Below are positions 25,372-35,278 of a stretch of 60,000 nt of DNA, in pieces. The first letter of the stretch is position 1, and every line of letters starts with the position of its first letter. The position numbers and the translations under genes were made by a program. Source of the stretch: Nematostella vectensis (Eukaryota; Cnidaria; Anthozoa; Actiniaria; Edwardsiidae); contig NC_064035.1 in assembly GCF_932526225.1 (NCBI RefSeq), forward strand, positions 2,667,501 to 2,727,500. Reading direction: 5' to 3'. The notes beneath the pieces are model-generated. The model was given only the letters and a program-made list of their open reading frames with translations, was not told the origin of the DNA and made no database searches.

Positions 25372-25884
25372 TCAACGTATATCATTGACATAGTCGCATT
25401 CCATTAAGGTATGGTACTCATCCCCAACCTTATTTTTTTCACATTTTTCACAAATCCTTAATTCATAAGGTAAATTTTTATAGCGGCCTGTTTCAATTGC
25501 TAGTTTGTGTGCCGAGACACGCAATCTAGTCATAGATTGTCGGCGTCTAACATTAGCTTCTGATAAATATTTTTCTCGTTTAAAATTTGTCTTGATCTTG
25601 CAATAAGTGCGTAGCTTTCCACTATTTTGATTAAACTGTACCTGGATTCTCCAAAATGTTGCATAACTTTTATATAGTACTTTCTTAATATATTTTACTA
25701 GGGTATGAATTTTTTGGCCTTCAATATCTATTTCCTGTAGTGTCTTTAAATCACACAAAGCAAATAGGGAATTGATAAAACTTACAGGGACAATAGATGT
25801 TGAAGAAAGGCAGATCTTCGCCGTTTCCCCCACTAAGGTGTTTTCATATATCCTACTTTTTATTCGGCACCAATATTTTGCCAC
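25372..25884 (-). pseudogene. Retrotransposon ORF2 C-terminal fragment with zinc knuckle
   Basis: A 170-residue frame with TRLRVSAHKLAIETGRY followed by CEKCEKNKVGDEYHTLMEC. This Cys-Cys-His-Cys zinc-binding end, preceded by the 'R-S-H-L-IE-GR' signature, is typical of the C-terminus of reverse transcriptases of several non-LTR families. No RT core lies upstream on this strand; the Polinton-like element begins 90 bases away. So this is a fragment from a different element than the LINE on its left. It has no start of its own. Confidence 0.65.
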
Positions 25885-25970
25885 CAGGGAAGAAATTTGT
25901 ACTATTAGTGGGGCTTTTCCCAGTTCTCCATATATAGTTAAATTTGTAGTTTTTGAGTGGACTCAAGGGG

Positions 25971-26089
25971 GCTTTAAGGGGGTAGCGGCGCGTGCCCGTT
26001 TTCGGTAGCGCTGGGGGAAGCAAGGGGGGAGCCTAGCGCTAACGATAACAGGGTGGCTGCCCCCCCTTGGGTGGTAACGTGTGGGAACC
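25971..26089 (+). repeat. Left terminal inverted repeat of the Polinton-like element
   Basis: 119 bp beginning GCTTTAAGGGGGT and ending GTGGGAACC. Contains CGGTAGCGCTGGGGGAAGC and GCGCTAACGATAACAGGG. It pairs with 36536-36654 with a handful of mismatches, which implies a moderate age since insertion. Confidence 0.93.
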
Positions 26090-26536
26090 CAGCTATGCTT
26101 AGCAGGGGGTGTCGCACGCGCAATGCAGTCAATTCTCACACACTATACGCCCATTTAGACCTATCCTTGGATTGGTATATGCGAGCAAGCTATGAGAGGT
26201 CAAAACCTGTGTCAGTGGCTCACGGTTGGGAGCTTAGCTCACTGCGGGAAAAGTTGCGTCTATGAGCATTCGCGCTAGGTTGAGGAAGGGCGCAATCGAA
26301 CCTCATCCCTGTAGAAGGGGTAGGGACCCAGTCCGTGGCTCGGCTCTGCGAGGCCTGTGGTAATAACCCTGTAAAACACAAGCTTGTTTACAAAGAACAG
26401 CGGGCTCGAAGGGTATTCCCCTTCGTCCTAGCAGAGCTGAGAGGTCGCTTTAGGCAGTAGCGTCCCCATCCCCGTTTCTAGGTACGTCGAGACTTTCGTT
26501 TTAGAGACATGCCACCCAGAGAGTATACCCACTAGG
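26090..26536. other. Leader between left terminal repeat and polymerase gene
   Basis: GC-rich and gene-free. Several short inverted pairs (GGTATTCCCCTTCGTCC after GGGCTCGAAGG) could fold. I looked for a tRNA here because of the text AATCGAACC, but no cloverleaf can be built. It probably contains the promoter of the rightward replication genes. Confidence 0.4.
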
Positions 26537-28537
26537 ATGGACGCTTACATAGAAGATCTCAATGATATGCCTGATGGTGAGGCACCTGATGTGTTAGCAG
26601 GGGTGGTGCAGAACATTCTCGACGCGGATATCCCCGAGGATGTCAAGCACACGCTGCTCATGCCGCTCATACCGGCGAAAGTGCGGCCAGTAAAAGGCCA
26701 AAAGCCAGAGGCACCCAAGGAGGAAGTCTGGCGCGAGTTCGACGCTTTGCTGAAGCAAAAGGGCCCAGAAAAGCTGAACGGCGACGAGTATTACTCGCTG
26801 TTTGTCGGCGGCGTTCATCGTTTGTACCCAGACGGAAGCGTTGCGAAGTTAACGAGAAGCATTACGCCTCACACCTATGAAGAGATCCGTGACCTCGGCG
26901 AGGCAGGCGTCGTTGAGCCGAAGCCCGTCGTGCGCGTCCCCGATATCGGCGACGACGGCTCGGTTTGGTGGGTCTCGCACGAGCAAGAACCACTGCGTGG
27001 GAACGCTCTGCTGCCAGAAGTGATGGAGATGCTTGACCCGGATCGGCGCTACAGACTCTTTACAGTAGTCGGTAAGGCACCCGCAGACCCCCTAGCTCTA
27101 ATATCAAAAGAGGAGGGACGCTCAGATGGGCATAGACGCTGGCATGTGGGAGAAAGGCAGGGAATACTTGAATACGGAGAGCCCGGGCCCATGTTCGAGC
27201 CCGCGGAAGACAAAGAGATGGTCAACTGTGTTGTCTCCTACGTGGCCGACTACCTGAGAAATCGGTGCACAGCGCGTTCTTTAGGGATGACAAAGAAACG
27301 AGTCAAGGTTCTCGAAACCTTCGACGAGAAATTAGCGACTACGGGATGCACAAAGGAGGATCTCTTTCGCCTGGAGAGAAAGCTGGAGATCAAGCTTGTG
27401 GCTGTCGATGCCCTTGGTAACACTCTGGGATTCCGGGAGATACAAGAGAGGGTACACACAAATCCACATCCCATGTCACAGTAACCACGCCTGGGCGGAG
27501 CTTCCGACTGAACCACCTGCGATCACGAGCGTCCACGGCCTAGACCTCGAGGCTGAGGACGGGCTTTGTTCGCTACGTCAGGAGAAGACTTTAACCAGTG
27601 CCGCCGCAAAAACGCGCGAGGCAAAAGTGCGAGAGGTGCTCATTCGCTTTACAAACAGGGCGATCCCAAGAAGCACAAGGATCTGGCTATGCGGGCGCGT
27701 TATAGTCACGCACGAGGGGAAGCTATACCGATCGGAGAGAGATAGCGTCGCGATTGACAGAGCCTTTACAGATGAGACCGGTCACGTCCCCCAGGAGATT
27801 CCGGGAGATCATCCCGCTTGGGAAGAGTACCTGGAGGCTACGCACAGCATGGGAGGGGCGACAGGGTATCGGTTCAAGAAGTGGATCCAAAGAGAGAACA
27901 TCAGGCCAACACCTCTTAAATACAGGGACGTCTGGCAAGCGGCGCAGGTTGAGTCCAAAGTGTGGAATAGCAAGGAAAACTTAGGGGCGCAGCCTCATGC
28001 GCACATCGACATGCGTGCGGCGTACCTAGGATGCGAGGACGGCGTCTTCGGCGGCGCCTCGGACGCCATTGATGTGGTACGGAAATACGGCTTCCCTACG
28101 AACGTGTATCGTATCGCGGATGTTGTGGGACGGCCATTGAGCGAGGTTCTTCAACTAACCGGGGTCATTAAGCTGACCGAGTGGGAGTTCTCTGAGGCCT
28201 GCCACCCCTACACTTCCGGGAGGGTAGGGCAGCACTTGGAACAAAACGAGGGCTGGATCACCACGCCAGAGCACAAGGACCTGTTAGACTCGGGTGACCT
28301 CGTCATGGCCACGGCGAGGGAGGTATTGTATAGCGTCGAAAGAAGCCGCGCATATGACAAACCTCCTTGCGGGCACCGACTACTTACTTAACTTCGAGCA
28401 TGAGGCGGATTCCTCGCGAAGACGTCCTACGGGTGTGCACAGATGCCATATACGCAAAGGCGGTGCCCAGTGGTGTAAAGCTCGTGGAGCGAAATCCGAG
28501 GTATGTAGAGTGGTGCCACAAGAAGCCTGGGTACGAG
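26537..28537 (+). pseudogene. DNA polymerase B-like protein, frameshifted
   Basis: The start is the ATG at 26537. Coding signal moves through four frame segments: 26537 to about 27450, about 27450-28380, a short piece about 28340-28410, and 28400-28537. The N-terminal part has an NCVVSYVADYL block, seen upstream of polymerase domains in mobile and giant-virus-like B polymerases. The second has IDMRAAYLG, the position of polymerase motif A (D-x-x-S-x-Y-P type). The last has CTDAIYA, the position of the catalytic DTDS motif C, here with Cys and Ala at two normally acidic or Ser positions. A TGA at 28538-28540 interrupts the frame, which then continues into the helicase. It would replicate the element, probably by protein priming, but this copy cannot. 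Confidence 0.75.
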
Positions 28538-28540
28538 TGA

Positions 28541-30255
28541 CGACCCGAAGCGGCTTGGGATCCGAAGAAGTCGGGGAGCTTGGCCAAAGAGCCAAGCACT
28601 GCGCCGAGTCTGCCGTGCGATCTAGTGGCCGCAACCTCTGCAAAGAGGTATCTAGCCGGTCAAGGAGGATCGGGGAAGACCGAGTGGGCGGTGAGCATGT
28701 TCCGCGGCCGCAACGTTGTGGTGCTCACTCCCGAGAACGACCTCGCCCACGACCATCGCAATAACCCGCGCCTCGCGGTGAAGGCTCAAACCTACCACCA
28801 TTTCCTCTGCATACCAGCGGAAAAGCCGATAGAGGAGTGGAGACCTTCCGAGCTGGGGCATAAACTCGACCATCTTGCAGAAGTAATCATCATTGACGAG
28901 TGCTGTAAGGTACAGACTAAAGTGCTACGCGCCATCGTAGAGTATCTCGCCACGCGGCCGTGTCAGGTAGTGTGTTGTGGCGACTATGGGCAGGTTCCGC
29001 CCTGGGGATATAAAGAGGGGACTCACGATATTTTTTTATACATATTTATTGTTCCGTGTACAAGTTTTTTTTTACAACATCTCCTTTTTTTTACATTTTT
29101 CTTTTTTACAATTTGTTTTACATTATACTTGTTACATTTTTCCTTTTTTGTATTTCTTATTCATTCTTTTTTTACATTTACTTTTCTTTTACATTACAAG
29201 TACACGGGAATTTACGAATACGTATACACATCACACTACACGCAAACACGCGAAGGAGGATATGCTCGAGGAGTGGGCACAAGGGAACATCCGCATGTTC
29301 GAGTTTCTACTACCGCTGCCTGTGTGAAGACTGCGGAAAGCCGTACAGTACATGTGACGGCCTGCCCTCCTCCAGGCTCCACGACATAAAGGAACGGATT
29401 TGGTGTCTGTCAGATTCCCAACAGCTTGAGGTGTTTCGGGAGGAGTGGGATGGGGTAGCGTTCGACGCGGCGTTCGAGCAGGCCCACCCAAACGATATGT
29501 GGGTGTGCTCGACCAACAAGATGGGGGCTCTTGTTCAGCAGCGATTGATAGAGCACCACAGGAAAAACTGCCCCCGATTGCAAGCAACCATCCGCTTCGG
29601 TCCCGATCCTAGTGTCGCGCATCGTTATCGCAAGCAAGGGCGGCCAGTGCCCGTGCCAGGCAAAAGGGATGAAAAGGTCGACGCGTACAAAGGCACGATA
29701 GTCGAGGTTCCTCTTGACGCGGTCCTTAACGGGCTTCCCCTCGAGTGGAAATACGCGGGCTGGGGAACCGTCCACCGGGTGCAGGGCAAGACTATCCAGA
29801 CTTCAAGACGTCTGTTTATCATAGACCACAGCTTAGAGGGCTGGATCACGAATACCTTATACACCGGCATCTCCCGCGTGCGGCTCGCCGACCAGATAGT
29901 CCGCGTGATCCCCCCCGATGACATCCCAGGTGCCTCGGTTCCCACAGAACTACAGGCTACGCCCAGTGAAGAGCTCATTATAGCGCGAATCAAGCAATAC
30001 GCTATAGACGACAGGCAAAAGGGTCGCACAAAGTACACGGGATCGCACCACGTTCTAACGGTAGACCACGTACTCGGCGTGATTGCTGATGCGGAAAAGA
30101 AGTGCACGGTCTGTGGCACTCAGCTTCTGTTTCAGGGATACACCAAGAGCCATCCCCAATGCTTCAGTATCGACCGACTAGACGACAGTCAGGGTCACTA
30201 CAAGTGGAATGTCAGACTCACGTGACTTAGCTGCAATAGAAGGCACAAGCGCTGA
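28541..30255 (+). pseudogene. SF1 helicase with C-terminal HNH-like zinc domain, broken
   Basis: In frame with the last polymerase piece after the TGA at 28538. Walker A YLAGQGGSGKTEWA (near 28655), motif II IIIDECC (near 28890) and motif III VCCGDYGQVPPW (near 28980) are present. A roughly 227-bp AT-rich insertion (29032-29258) and a frameshift near 29300 then break the gene. The late helicase motifs resume as VHRVQGKTIQ (near 29775) and YTGISRVRLADQ (near 29865). The C-terminus has CTVCGTQ and FSIDRLDDSQGHYKWN, an HNH-like zinc-binding endonuclease signature. A TGA at 30223 interrupts it ten codons before the natural stop at 30253-30255. An internal ATG at 28580 could start a separate helicase, but the frame continuity favours a polymerase-helicase-nuclease polyprotein. 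Confidence 0.8.
29032..29258. other. AT-rich insertion inside the helicase gene
   Basis: About 227 bp, almost all T, A and C on the + strand, set in GC-rich viral sequence and flanked by GATAT on both sides (29027-29031 and 29259-29263). Removing it with one GATAT joins the helicase codons on each side. Near-terminal texts CCGTGTACAAG and GTACACGGG are inverted to each other. There are no GT-AG borders, so it is more likely a small transposon than an intron. Confidence 0.6.
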
Positions 30256-31199
30256 TCACGCAACACGTAACTGCGAACGCGTGAAGCCGTGCTTAGAGAA
30301 CGCAATATAATACAACACTGGCTGTCCGGGTTCCATAACCCTCTTTAGTATTGGGTATGCCTTGCTTGTCCACCACGGGTCCGTCGCTCGCCGTCGGCCC
30401 TTGTCCTGGAGGTCTTCCTCGTTTACGGCGATGTTTACCTCCGTTCCGACCTCTAAGGGGACCTCTAAGGGGGGCTTTTCGGCTTTGAGAGGCACGCGCC
30501 TCAGCTTTATGGCGTCTTTAGGCGCAAAGCCAGTCATGCGAGTCTTCGTTGCGTTTATGTCCGAGATGACGATTGGCAAAGCAGTAACCCACTCACGGTT
30601 TGTTTCGCCGGATGCATGCTCCTTCGGGTACTGCGCACGAAATAGGCGCTCTGCCAGCCAGCGATGGAAAGACTCGGCGAAAGCTTGGCTCCTGTGGTGC
30701 CCTGGCTCAGCCCGTCGGACCTCCACCCCGTGGTCTGTTAGGAGCTTTGTGGTAGCACCCTTGAACTCCGTGCCGTCATCAACCATGAGGACTTTAGGCC
30801 ATGTGAGAGGTCCCTCTGCATAGATTTCAGCGAGTTCGCGGGAGACAACGGCCGCGTTCTTGGTCCTCAGTGGGCGGGCGGCTTTATATCGTGAAGCAAC
30901 GTCAACGACAGTCAGGGCATACTTGTACCCGCGGTCGGTTGGCAAGAATAGTAGGTCCGACTGGTGGATACGGTTCCGTGTCTGCTCCGAGAAGTGGCCG
31001 TATGTAGTCGAAGGAGGGGGTGTCTGTGTGTAGCCCCCGACGGGCTGCGAGCTTACCCACTTGCGCACTCGATCTATGGAGCTGAGCCCTTGGGAAGTTT
31101 GGCATGCAGAGCGGTCACTCCCTGGAAGCCACCTCTGGCGTAGTATATAGGACGAAGGAACGCATCGAGCTCTTCGTCGGACATGCGCTTCGCTACCAT
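30256..31199 (-). pseudogene. Retroviral-type DDE integrase of the Polinton-like element
   Basis: The start is the ATG at 31199, overlapping the upstream stop (TAATG). After about 37 codons (RPIYYARGGFQGVTALHAKL) one frameshift near 31092 moves the coding signal to the frame ending at 30256. The rve core shows HQSDLLFLP (first Asp), LMVDDGTEFKG (second Asp) and QAFAESFHRWLAERLF (Glu), with the usual D-about-35-E spacing, so the catalytic triad is complete. The C-terminal part has DPWWTSKAYPILKR, like the SH3/chromo-type tail of Polinton integrases. It inserts viral DNA with the terminal repeats. The stop abuts the stop of the converging helicase gene. Inactive only because of the single frameshift. 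Confidence 0.9.
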
Positions 31200-31480
31200 T
31201 ATGTGTCGGCAATGTATTGCAACAGGTGCATCAGTCTCCAACAGGCGGTTGCTGTCTGCTCGGGTAGTGCCGAGGCGGTCTTTCTGGGGTCGGTAGGCCC
31301 TCGTAGAACCACATTGGCGAATCTATTAACGCACTCGCTGTCTGCGCGCCACAACTCGAGGCTTCGGTTAGCAATGTCACCAAAGCTACATAATCCACCC
31401 ATCGGCATCGCAGTCGACTTGTCTCGCTTAGCAGCGGCTGCTACCTCGTGCATAACACTTTACAACCGGTCTGCGATCAT
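31199..31480 (-). pseudogene. Small Polinton-like protein ahead of integrase
   Basis: Open frame of 84 codons from the ATG at 31453 to the TAA at 31199-31201, which overlaps the integrase ATG as TAATG. An ATG at 31480 lies in the same frame, separated only by a TAA at about 31460-31462, so the original protein may have been longer. Text includes AAAAKRDKSTAMPMGG. There are no membrane segments or catalytic motifs and the family is not recognised. Stop-start overlap suggests coupled translation with integrase. Confidence 0.5.
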
Positions 31481-31525
31481 CTTTGCGTATACGCGCAGTG
31501 TGGAAAAAGGCCGCCTAGATCTAGA

Positions 31526-31951
31526 TCACAGCAAGCGGCTAGCTGTGTAGCCGATGGCGAGAGCGCCGGCGCAAATGTACGCCAACTCGGCGTTTTTCTG
31601 CGTTTTGCTGGGGATGTAGTAGTCGGACAGCTCAGGAGCCCGCATCGGCTCCAGGGATTGTTTGGGTCGGGTCTGGTTGTAGAGTTTGAGCGCGTAGTCA
31701 GTGTCGGTGAAGTTTTGCTTTGCGAGGGCCCCTCTCTCGCGACTTTGCGCTTGCCAATCGAGGACTTTTTGTCGCCGCTGTTGGTAGCGTCCATAGTCTC
31801 GTTAGTTTTTCTCGAAGGCCTTGTCGTGCCTCTCCTTCTCAGCTAAGGCAGGGCTCTCATCGTTCGACAGGAACTTTGCGAGGTAGTTGTCACCAACGAA
31901 TGCAGTCGCGTTTAGGACGGCGCCACCAACCAAAATTGCGATGGAGGCCAT
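31526..31951 (-). pseudogene. Small virion/membrane protein of Polinton-like elements
   Basis: A 142-codon frame from the ATG at 31951 to the TGA at 31526, interrupted by one TAA at 31802-31804. The N-terminus (MASIAILVGGAVLNATAFVG) is glycine- and alanine-rich and hydrophobic. A charged, probably coiled-coil centre follows (LAEKERHDKAFEKN; RQKVLDWQAQSRERG). The C-terminus (ICAGALAIGYTAS) is again hydrophobic. This layout matches a small protein repeatedly seen among late genes of cnidarian Polinton-like elements; I recognise the pattern but know no function. It sits between the 84-codon protein and another small membrane protein in the leftward late cluster. Confidence 0.65.
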
Positions 31952-32009
31952 CGAGTAGTGTGTGATGCTGTGTACGTGAACATGAGTCTAATACATGGCC
32001 TACACAAGA

Positions 32010-32233
32010 CTACATGGGCAGGATCTTCTGGTCCTCAAGGTAACCCTTCAAAGCGACAGCACCCGCATGGGCGGCAGTCATTTTTCGTAGTTCATGGCGT
32101 TCGCCGAGGGGTCTTTGGTGAAGTCTTTGCGCAAGAGCTTGCGCCCAACCCAGCCGATACCGGCGACGAGGCCGGTTATGACTGCGGCGTTGGTGATGGT
32201 CTTTGTAATCTTGCTTTGCTGCGTCGTCGACAT
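32010..32233 (-). pseudogene. Small membrane protein of Polinton-like elements
   Basis: Starts at the ATG at 32233. One membrane segment (AAVITGLVAGIGWVG) is followed by a basic stretch and then DPSANAMNYEK. The frame then shifts by one base and continues (ALKGYLEDQKILPM) to a TAG at 32010. The whole is about 75 codons. The pairing of DPS-N-MNY with a KGYLEDQKILP end is a signature I associate with small late proteins of this virus group. The function is unknown; a virion membrane or core-associated role is inference. Confidence 0.65.
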
Positions 32234-32289
32234 TGCGATATACGGATATGGGTGGGGCTCTCGTGTTTAAATGTCTGCTTACTCCATGG

Positions 32290-32808
32290 CTAACAGTCGA
32301 GATTTGTATTGTCCGGGTCGGCTCGCCGGAACGGCAAGCGGTGGTTGCTGTGCATTTGCGGGCGGAGTCGGTCGTCGGTTTTGGCTCTGGGTGTACGAGT
32401 GAACGCGGCAGCTAGCTCCCGCCTACGTGTGTAGAGGCCGATCAATGACACTAGAAGACCAGCGACCCCGATAACCGAGCTAGCCGACCAAGCAGAGTTG
32501 CTTTCCGGGACTGGTGTGTGTTCGTCATAGCCCTCGCGTCCCTGCGACTCGCTAGCGACCGGCGACTCAATGTGTTGCACAGCTTTTTTCTTCGCTCTGT
32601 TAAGCCGGTTCCACTTTGCCAAGCGCCTTCCAGCTTCGACTCGTCCAGGGTGTTTAGGTCGAGTCGCGGGTGGTTCGGGGCTCGTGATTCTCTCCGCCAA
32701 CGCCGAAGGCGTACGTGCAGGTTCATGAGCAGCTTGTTTGTCAGGTTCCGCTGACCCGTTTGCCGTTCCGGCAGGCTGGGCACTAGTACTTCCTTGAGGT
32801 TCCTCCAT
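32290..32808 (-). CDS. Single-pass membrane protein, intact virion-cluster gene
   Basis: 172 codons, choosing the ATG at 32808 (MEEPQGSTS) over alternatives further upstream that extend into the neighbouring gene. The N-terminal half is polar and rich in Ala, Pro and Thr. A basic segment, RVEAGRRLAKWNRLNRAKKK (about residues 65-84), is typical of a late protein of this virus group. One hydrophobic helix (SSVIGVAGLLVSLIGLY) precedes a basic C-terminal tail. No stop or frameshift is visible. Likely virion-associated; the exact role is unknown. Confidence 0.65.
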   Translation of the reverse strand: MEEPQGSTSAQPAGTANGSAEPDKQAAHEPARTPSALAERITSPEPPATRPKHPGRVEAGRRLAKWNRLNRAKKKAVQHIESPVASESQGREGYDEHTPVPESNSAWSASSVIGVAGLLVSLIGLYTRRRELAAAFTRTPRAKTDDRLRPQMHSNHRLPFRRADPDNTNLDC

Positions 32809-32849
32809 TTGTGATGCAACTACTTGGTTGCTGAAGAAGTTGCAAGCTT

Positions 32850-33231
32850 TCAAATGAACGTCTGCTCTGGGATAGCAGACTCGCCACTGTGCGTTTGCGG
32901 GCAAACCACTGGTGAGTCCGCGACTGCTAACTCGTGTTGACACCGCGTGTCAGCGCTTGCCGTTCCGGCGGTGTTCACATGACGTGCTACGTGTAACGCC
33001 CCAACGGCTAAAGCCATCAAACGACCGCAGCGTAGAGACAGGCTTCCGCACAATGTGCTGAGCTCGTTGTTGATGATGTAGTCGAAGATCGACCACACTG
33101 TCTATCGGCAGCGCCATGCCTTCTAGCTTGGTTGTAAGCTTCAGAAAGCTGTCTGCCAGGGCGTCTGTAGTCCGGCTGGCTAGAGCGGTCTCGTATCGCT
33201 TTTCGTACTTCCTCACCTCCTCGGCGCTCAT
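32850..33231 (-). pseudogene. Small late protein, frameshifted
   Basis: Begins at the ATG at 33231 (MSAEEVRKYEKRYETALASR), overlapping the 3' part of the ATPase gene. Around 33085 coding signal moves to the frame with DYIINNELSTLCGSLSLRCG and GALHVARHVN, ending by 32850. It would be about 115-125 residues, mainly helical with no clear membrane segment. I place it in the late cluster by position and pattern; its function is unknown. Confidence 0.5.
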
Positions 33232-33772
33232 GCGTCGTCTTGAGGGCCTTCATGTACTCTTCCATCTTCTCTTCTGAGAGCTCCGCGCCATAGTCATGCA
33301 GGATAGCTTTCATGTCCGCCTTGCTCGGGGTGTAGAAGACCACCAAGGCCGCGATGTCCTCACGGAACGGCTTCGTGATGCTGGTGAGCTGCTCTGTGAT
33401 CACCCACACGCTAATACCCACGTGGCGCGCCCTGAACGCCAAGTTGACGAGCTGGTCAGAGCGCTTTTTAACGTCTTGTGAGGTAGCACAGTCGTCGAGT
33501 ATGATTAGCGTATTAGTGCCTTCGAAGACAGCGGAGACAAACCTCAGCAGTATGTCGATCTGACCCGCCTCAGGTGTGACGACAAACAGACGATCGTCGC
33601 CCTCGCCGAAGCCGTCGTACGTTTTGTTGTAGACAAAGGTAGGGCACACGAGTACGATGTAGTCAAACTTGCCCCGGAAAGGGCCGCGCAGCCGGTCCAC
33701 TATGAATCGGGTCTACCCGCATGACGTCGGATCCACGATGAGAGAGTTAAATGGGATGTTTTTCGGGTCCAT
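33017..33772 (-). pseudogene. A32-like DNA-packaging ATPase, stop in Walker A
   Basis: The start is the ATG at 33772 (MDPKNIPFNSLIV). The P-loop reads VDPTSCG, then TAG (33713-33715) exactly where the catalytic lysine belongs, then TRFIVDRL. Walker B is TLIILDDCATS, followed by an arginine-containing RARHVGISVWVITEQ, typical of FtsK/HerA-type viral packaging ATPases. The C-terminal limit is uncertain: after about 33225 the frame turns Arg/Ser-rich and is probably out of register, while the next gene starts at 33231. It powers genome packaging in related viruses. It lies directly downstream of the capsid gene, as in many Polinton-like viruses. Confidence 0.85.
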
Positions 33773-33787
33773 ACTGTACTACTGTGC

Positions 33788-35278
33788 TCAGTATTGTATG
33801 GACTCTAGCTGTCCGTTCATAAGGTTCATTTGGGCGTGGACACCATAAACACGTAACAGTTTACGGTACCCGTGCCGCTTACCGTGCGTTTTATCTCGAG
33901 ATGCACACCGTCGCGGGTGTTGACCAATCGGAGACCGCCCCCATGGATAGCATTGTCGTCGGTCGTTCGAAGGTCGATCCACAGAGCAAACTTGTTATCG
34001 CCATAGAACGACTCGGGGCTGACACTAGGCGCTCCGCTGCCACTGACGAACCGCCTTTTCGCCTTCCTCCAGAAATCCGTGGGGCGTAGTCCCTGGCTGA
34101 AGACCTTGTTTGGCATGCCGTCGATTGTAACGCGGACGCTCTTGATGTCGGGGTACACGAACTTCTCAGAGTCGCGAGCCGCTGCCGTGTATGGCTCCAC
34201 AAAGAGGAGCAACAGACCACTCATAGACCTTCGCGGCAGGTTGACACTCTCGTTGATTATGCTGTCCGTCCCTTTGCTAATCACGAAGGTTCACTTGCTC
34301 GTAGAAAAACGTTGTGCCGTTTTGGTAGGCGGCGGATGCAGACCGGTCGAGGTTGTCGTCCCTCAGGCTTTCGTATTCCAGCTCTAGATTTTTGATGCCG
34401 TAGGATATTTTGGTAGCATCGCTTCCGACGATTACCTGATCAACCGTTGCGAGCGTGATCTTGAAAAGCAGCGCCCTTGGGTACGCCGTGGTCCGTCAAC
34501 AAAGAGTGGTCTAGCGGGGTGGTGTACTTCGCGCCGTGGGCGGCGTTTAGAGCGTTCTCCTTGGCGTTACTAGTCGCTTTATCGCCAGCCTTGGAGCGAA
34601 GCTTGCGCATGTTTTCTGACTGTATGCCCTGCTCCAGGCGGTCCTCTCTCTCGACCTTGGACAGGTAAAGCTCCTCATATGTCTTGAAGACATCGTAGCA
34701 AACGTGATTTTCAGGCGGCCCACGACGCTTTGCGTGTTTATCACCAGATCGCTCGGCATCAGCCACACCCCTGGTGCGACCGCAAGACTCAGTGTCACCT
34801 TGGCCTCCTGCACGGCTAACTGGTACCTTTGTACGCTTTGAGCGATGTCGTTTTCTGTGATCGCGTCTTCAAGCAGCTTCGTGAACTCCGCCTGCGCCTC
34901 CATGGCCGGCCCACCGGCCCCCGCGATGGAGGAAAGGACGTTCACCTGCGGGCCAAGCACTGTGTAGACGAACGCCTCGACCGAGCGATCGAGTCTTCCT
35001 AGCCCTGCTTTTGTCAGCCCCTCACCTTTGGGAGGCGCAAACTAGCTATATTGCACGCCCCCGTGGTCGTCGTTGCGTATGAGACCCACCTGCTTCCCAC
35101 TATTGTACGTCCCACCTTCGTCGCTAAACAGATTGAGGTGGCTCAGGTACTCGTCCGTCGCCGTGTCGTTGCGACGGATCACGTGCACATTGCGATACCA
35201 CTCCCCCGGGTAGAACCTCAGCATCAGATAACGACTATATCCGCCCTCCCGCCAATCGCTACTCTGCCAGCCGGGCAC
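33788..35278 (-). pseudogene. Major capsid protein candidate, multiply broken
   Basis: Coding signal runs leftward from about 35230 to 33788 through several frames, with a TAG at 35042-35044 and three or four frameshifts. Pieces in order: NDDHGGVQYS, then GLGRLDRSVEAFVYT and LGPQVNVLSSIAG, then a helical segment with EELYLSKVEREDRL, then IKNLELEYESLRDDNL, then SVRVTIDGMPNKVFSQGLRP and FALWIDLRT, and an end at QLESIQY. The order and the PNKV-SQG block resemble double-jelly-roll capsid proteins of Polinton-like viruses, about 450-490 residues. The assignment is by pattern memory; structure prediction would settle it. The N-terminus appears truncated at about 35240. It would form the icosahedral shell. 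Confidence 0.65.

Noticed and set aside
26230-26340. Possible tRNA near the left end of the viral element
   Set aside because: A B-box-like AATCGAACC is present, but no acceptor stem or anticodon arm can be formed.
28977-29327. Phenylalanine-rich frame suggesting a membrane protein
   Set aside because: It comes from the T-rich insertion in the helicase gene.
26537-30255. TGA reassigned as a sense codon in the viral element
   Set aside because: Two in-frame TGA codons suggested it, but TAA and TAG interruptions and many frameshifts occur in the same element, so decay explains them.
32233-32754. Plus-strand frames over the small late proteins
   Set aside because: They are antisense to an intact membrane-protein frame with a recognisable basic motif and transmembrane helix.
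33901-34387. Plus-strand frames inside the capsid region
   Set aside because: The minus strand carries the capsid-like motifs and the neighbouring gene order; the plus frames have none.
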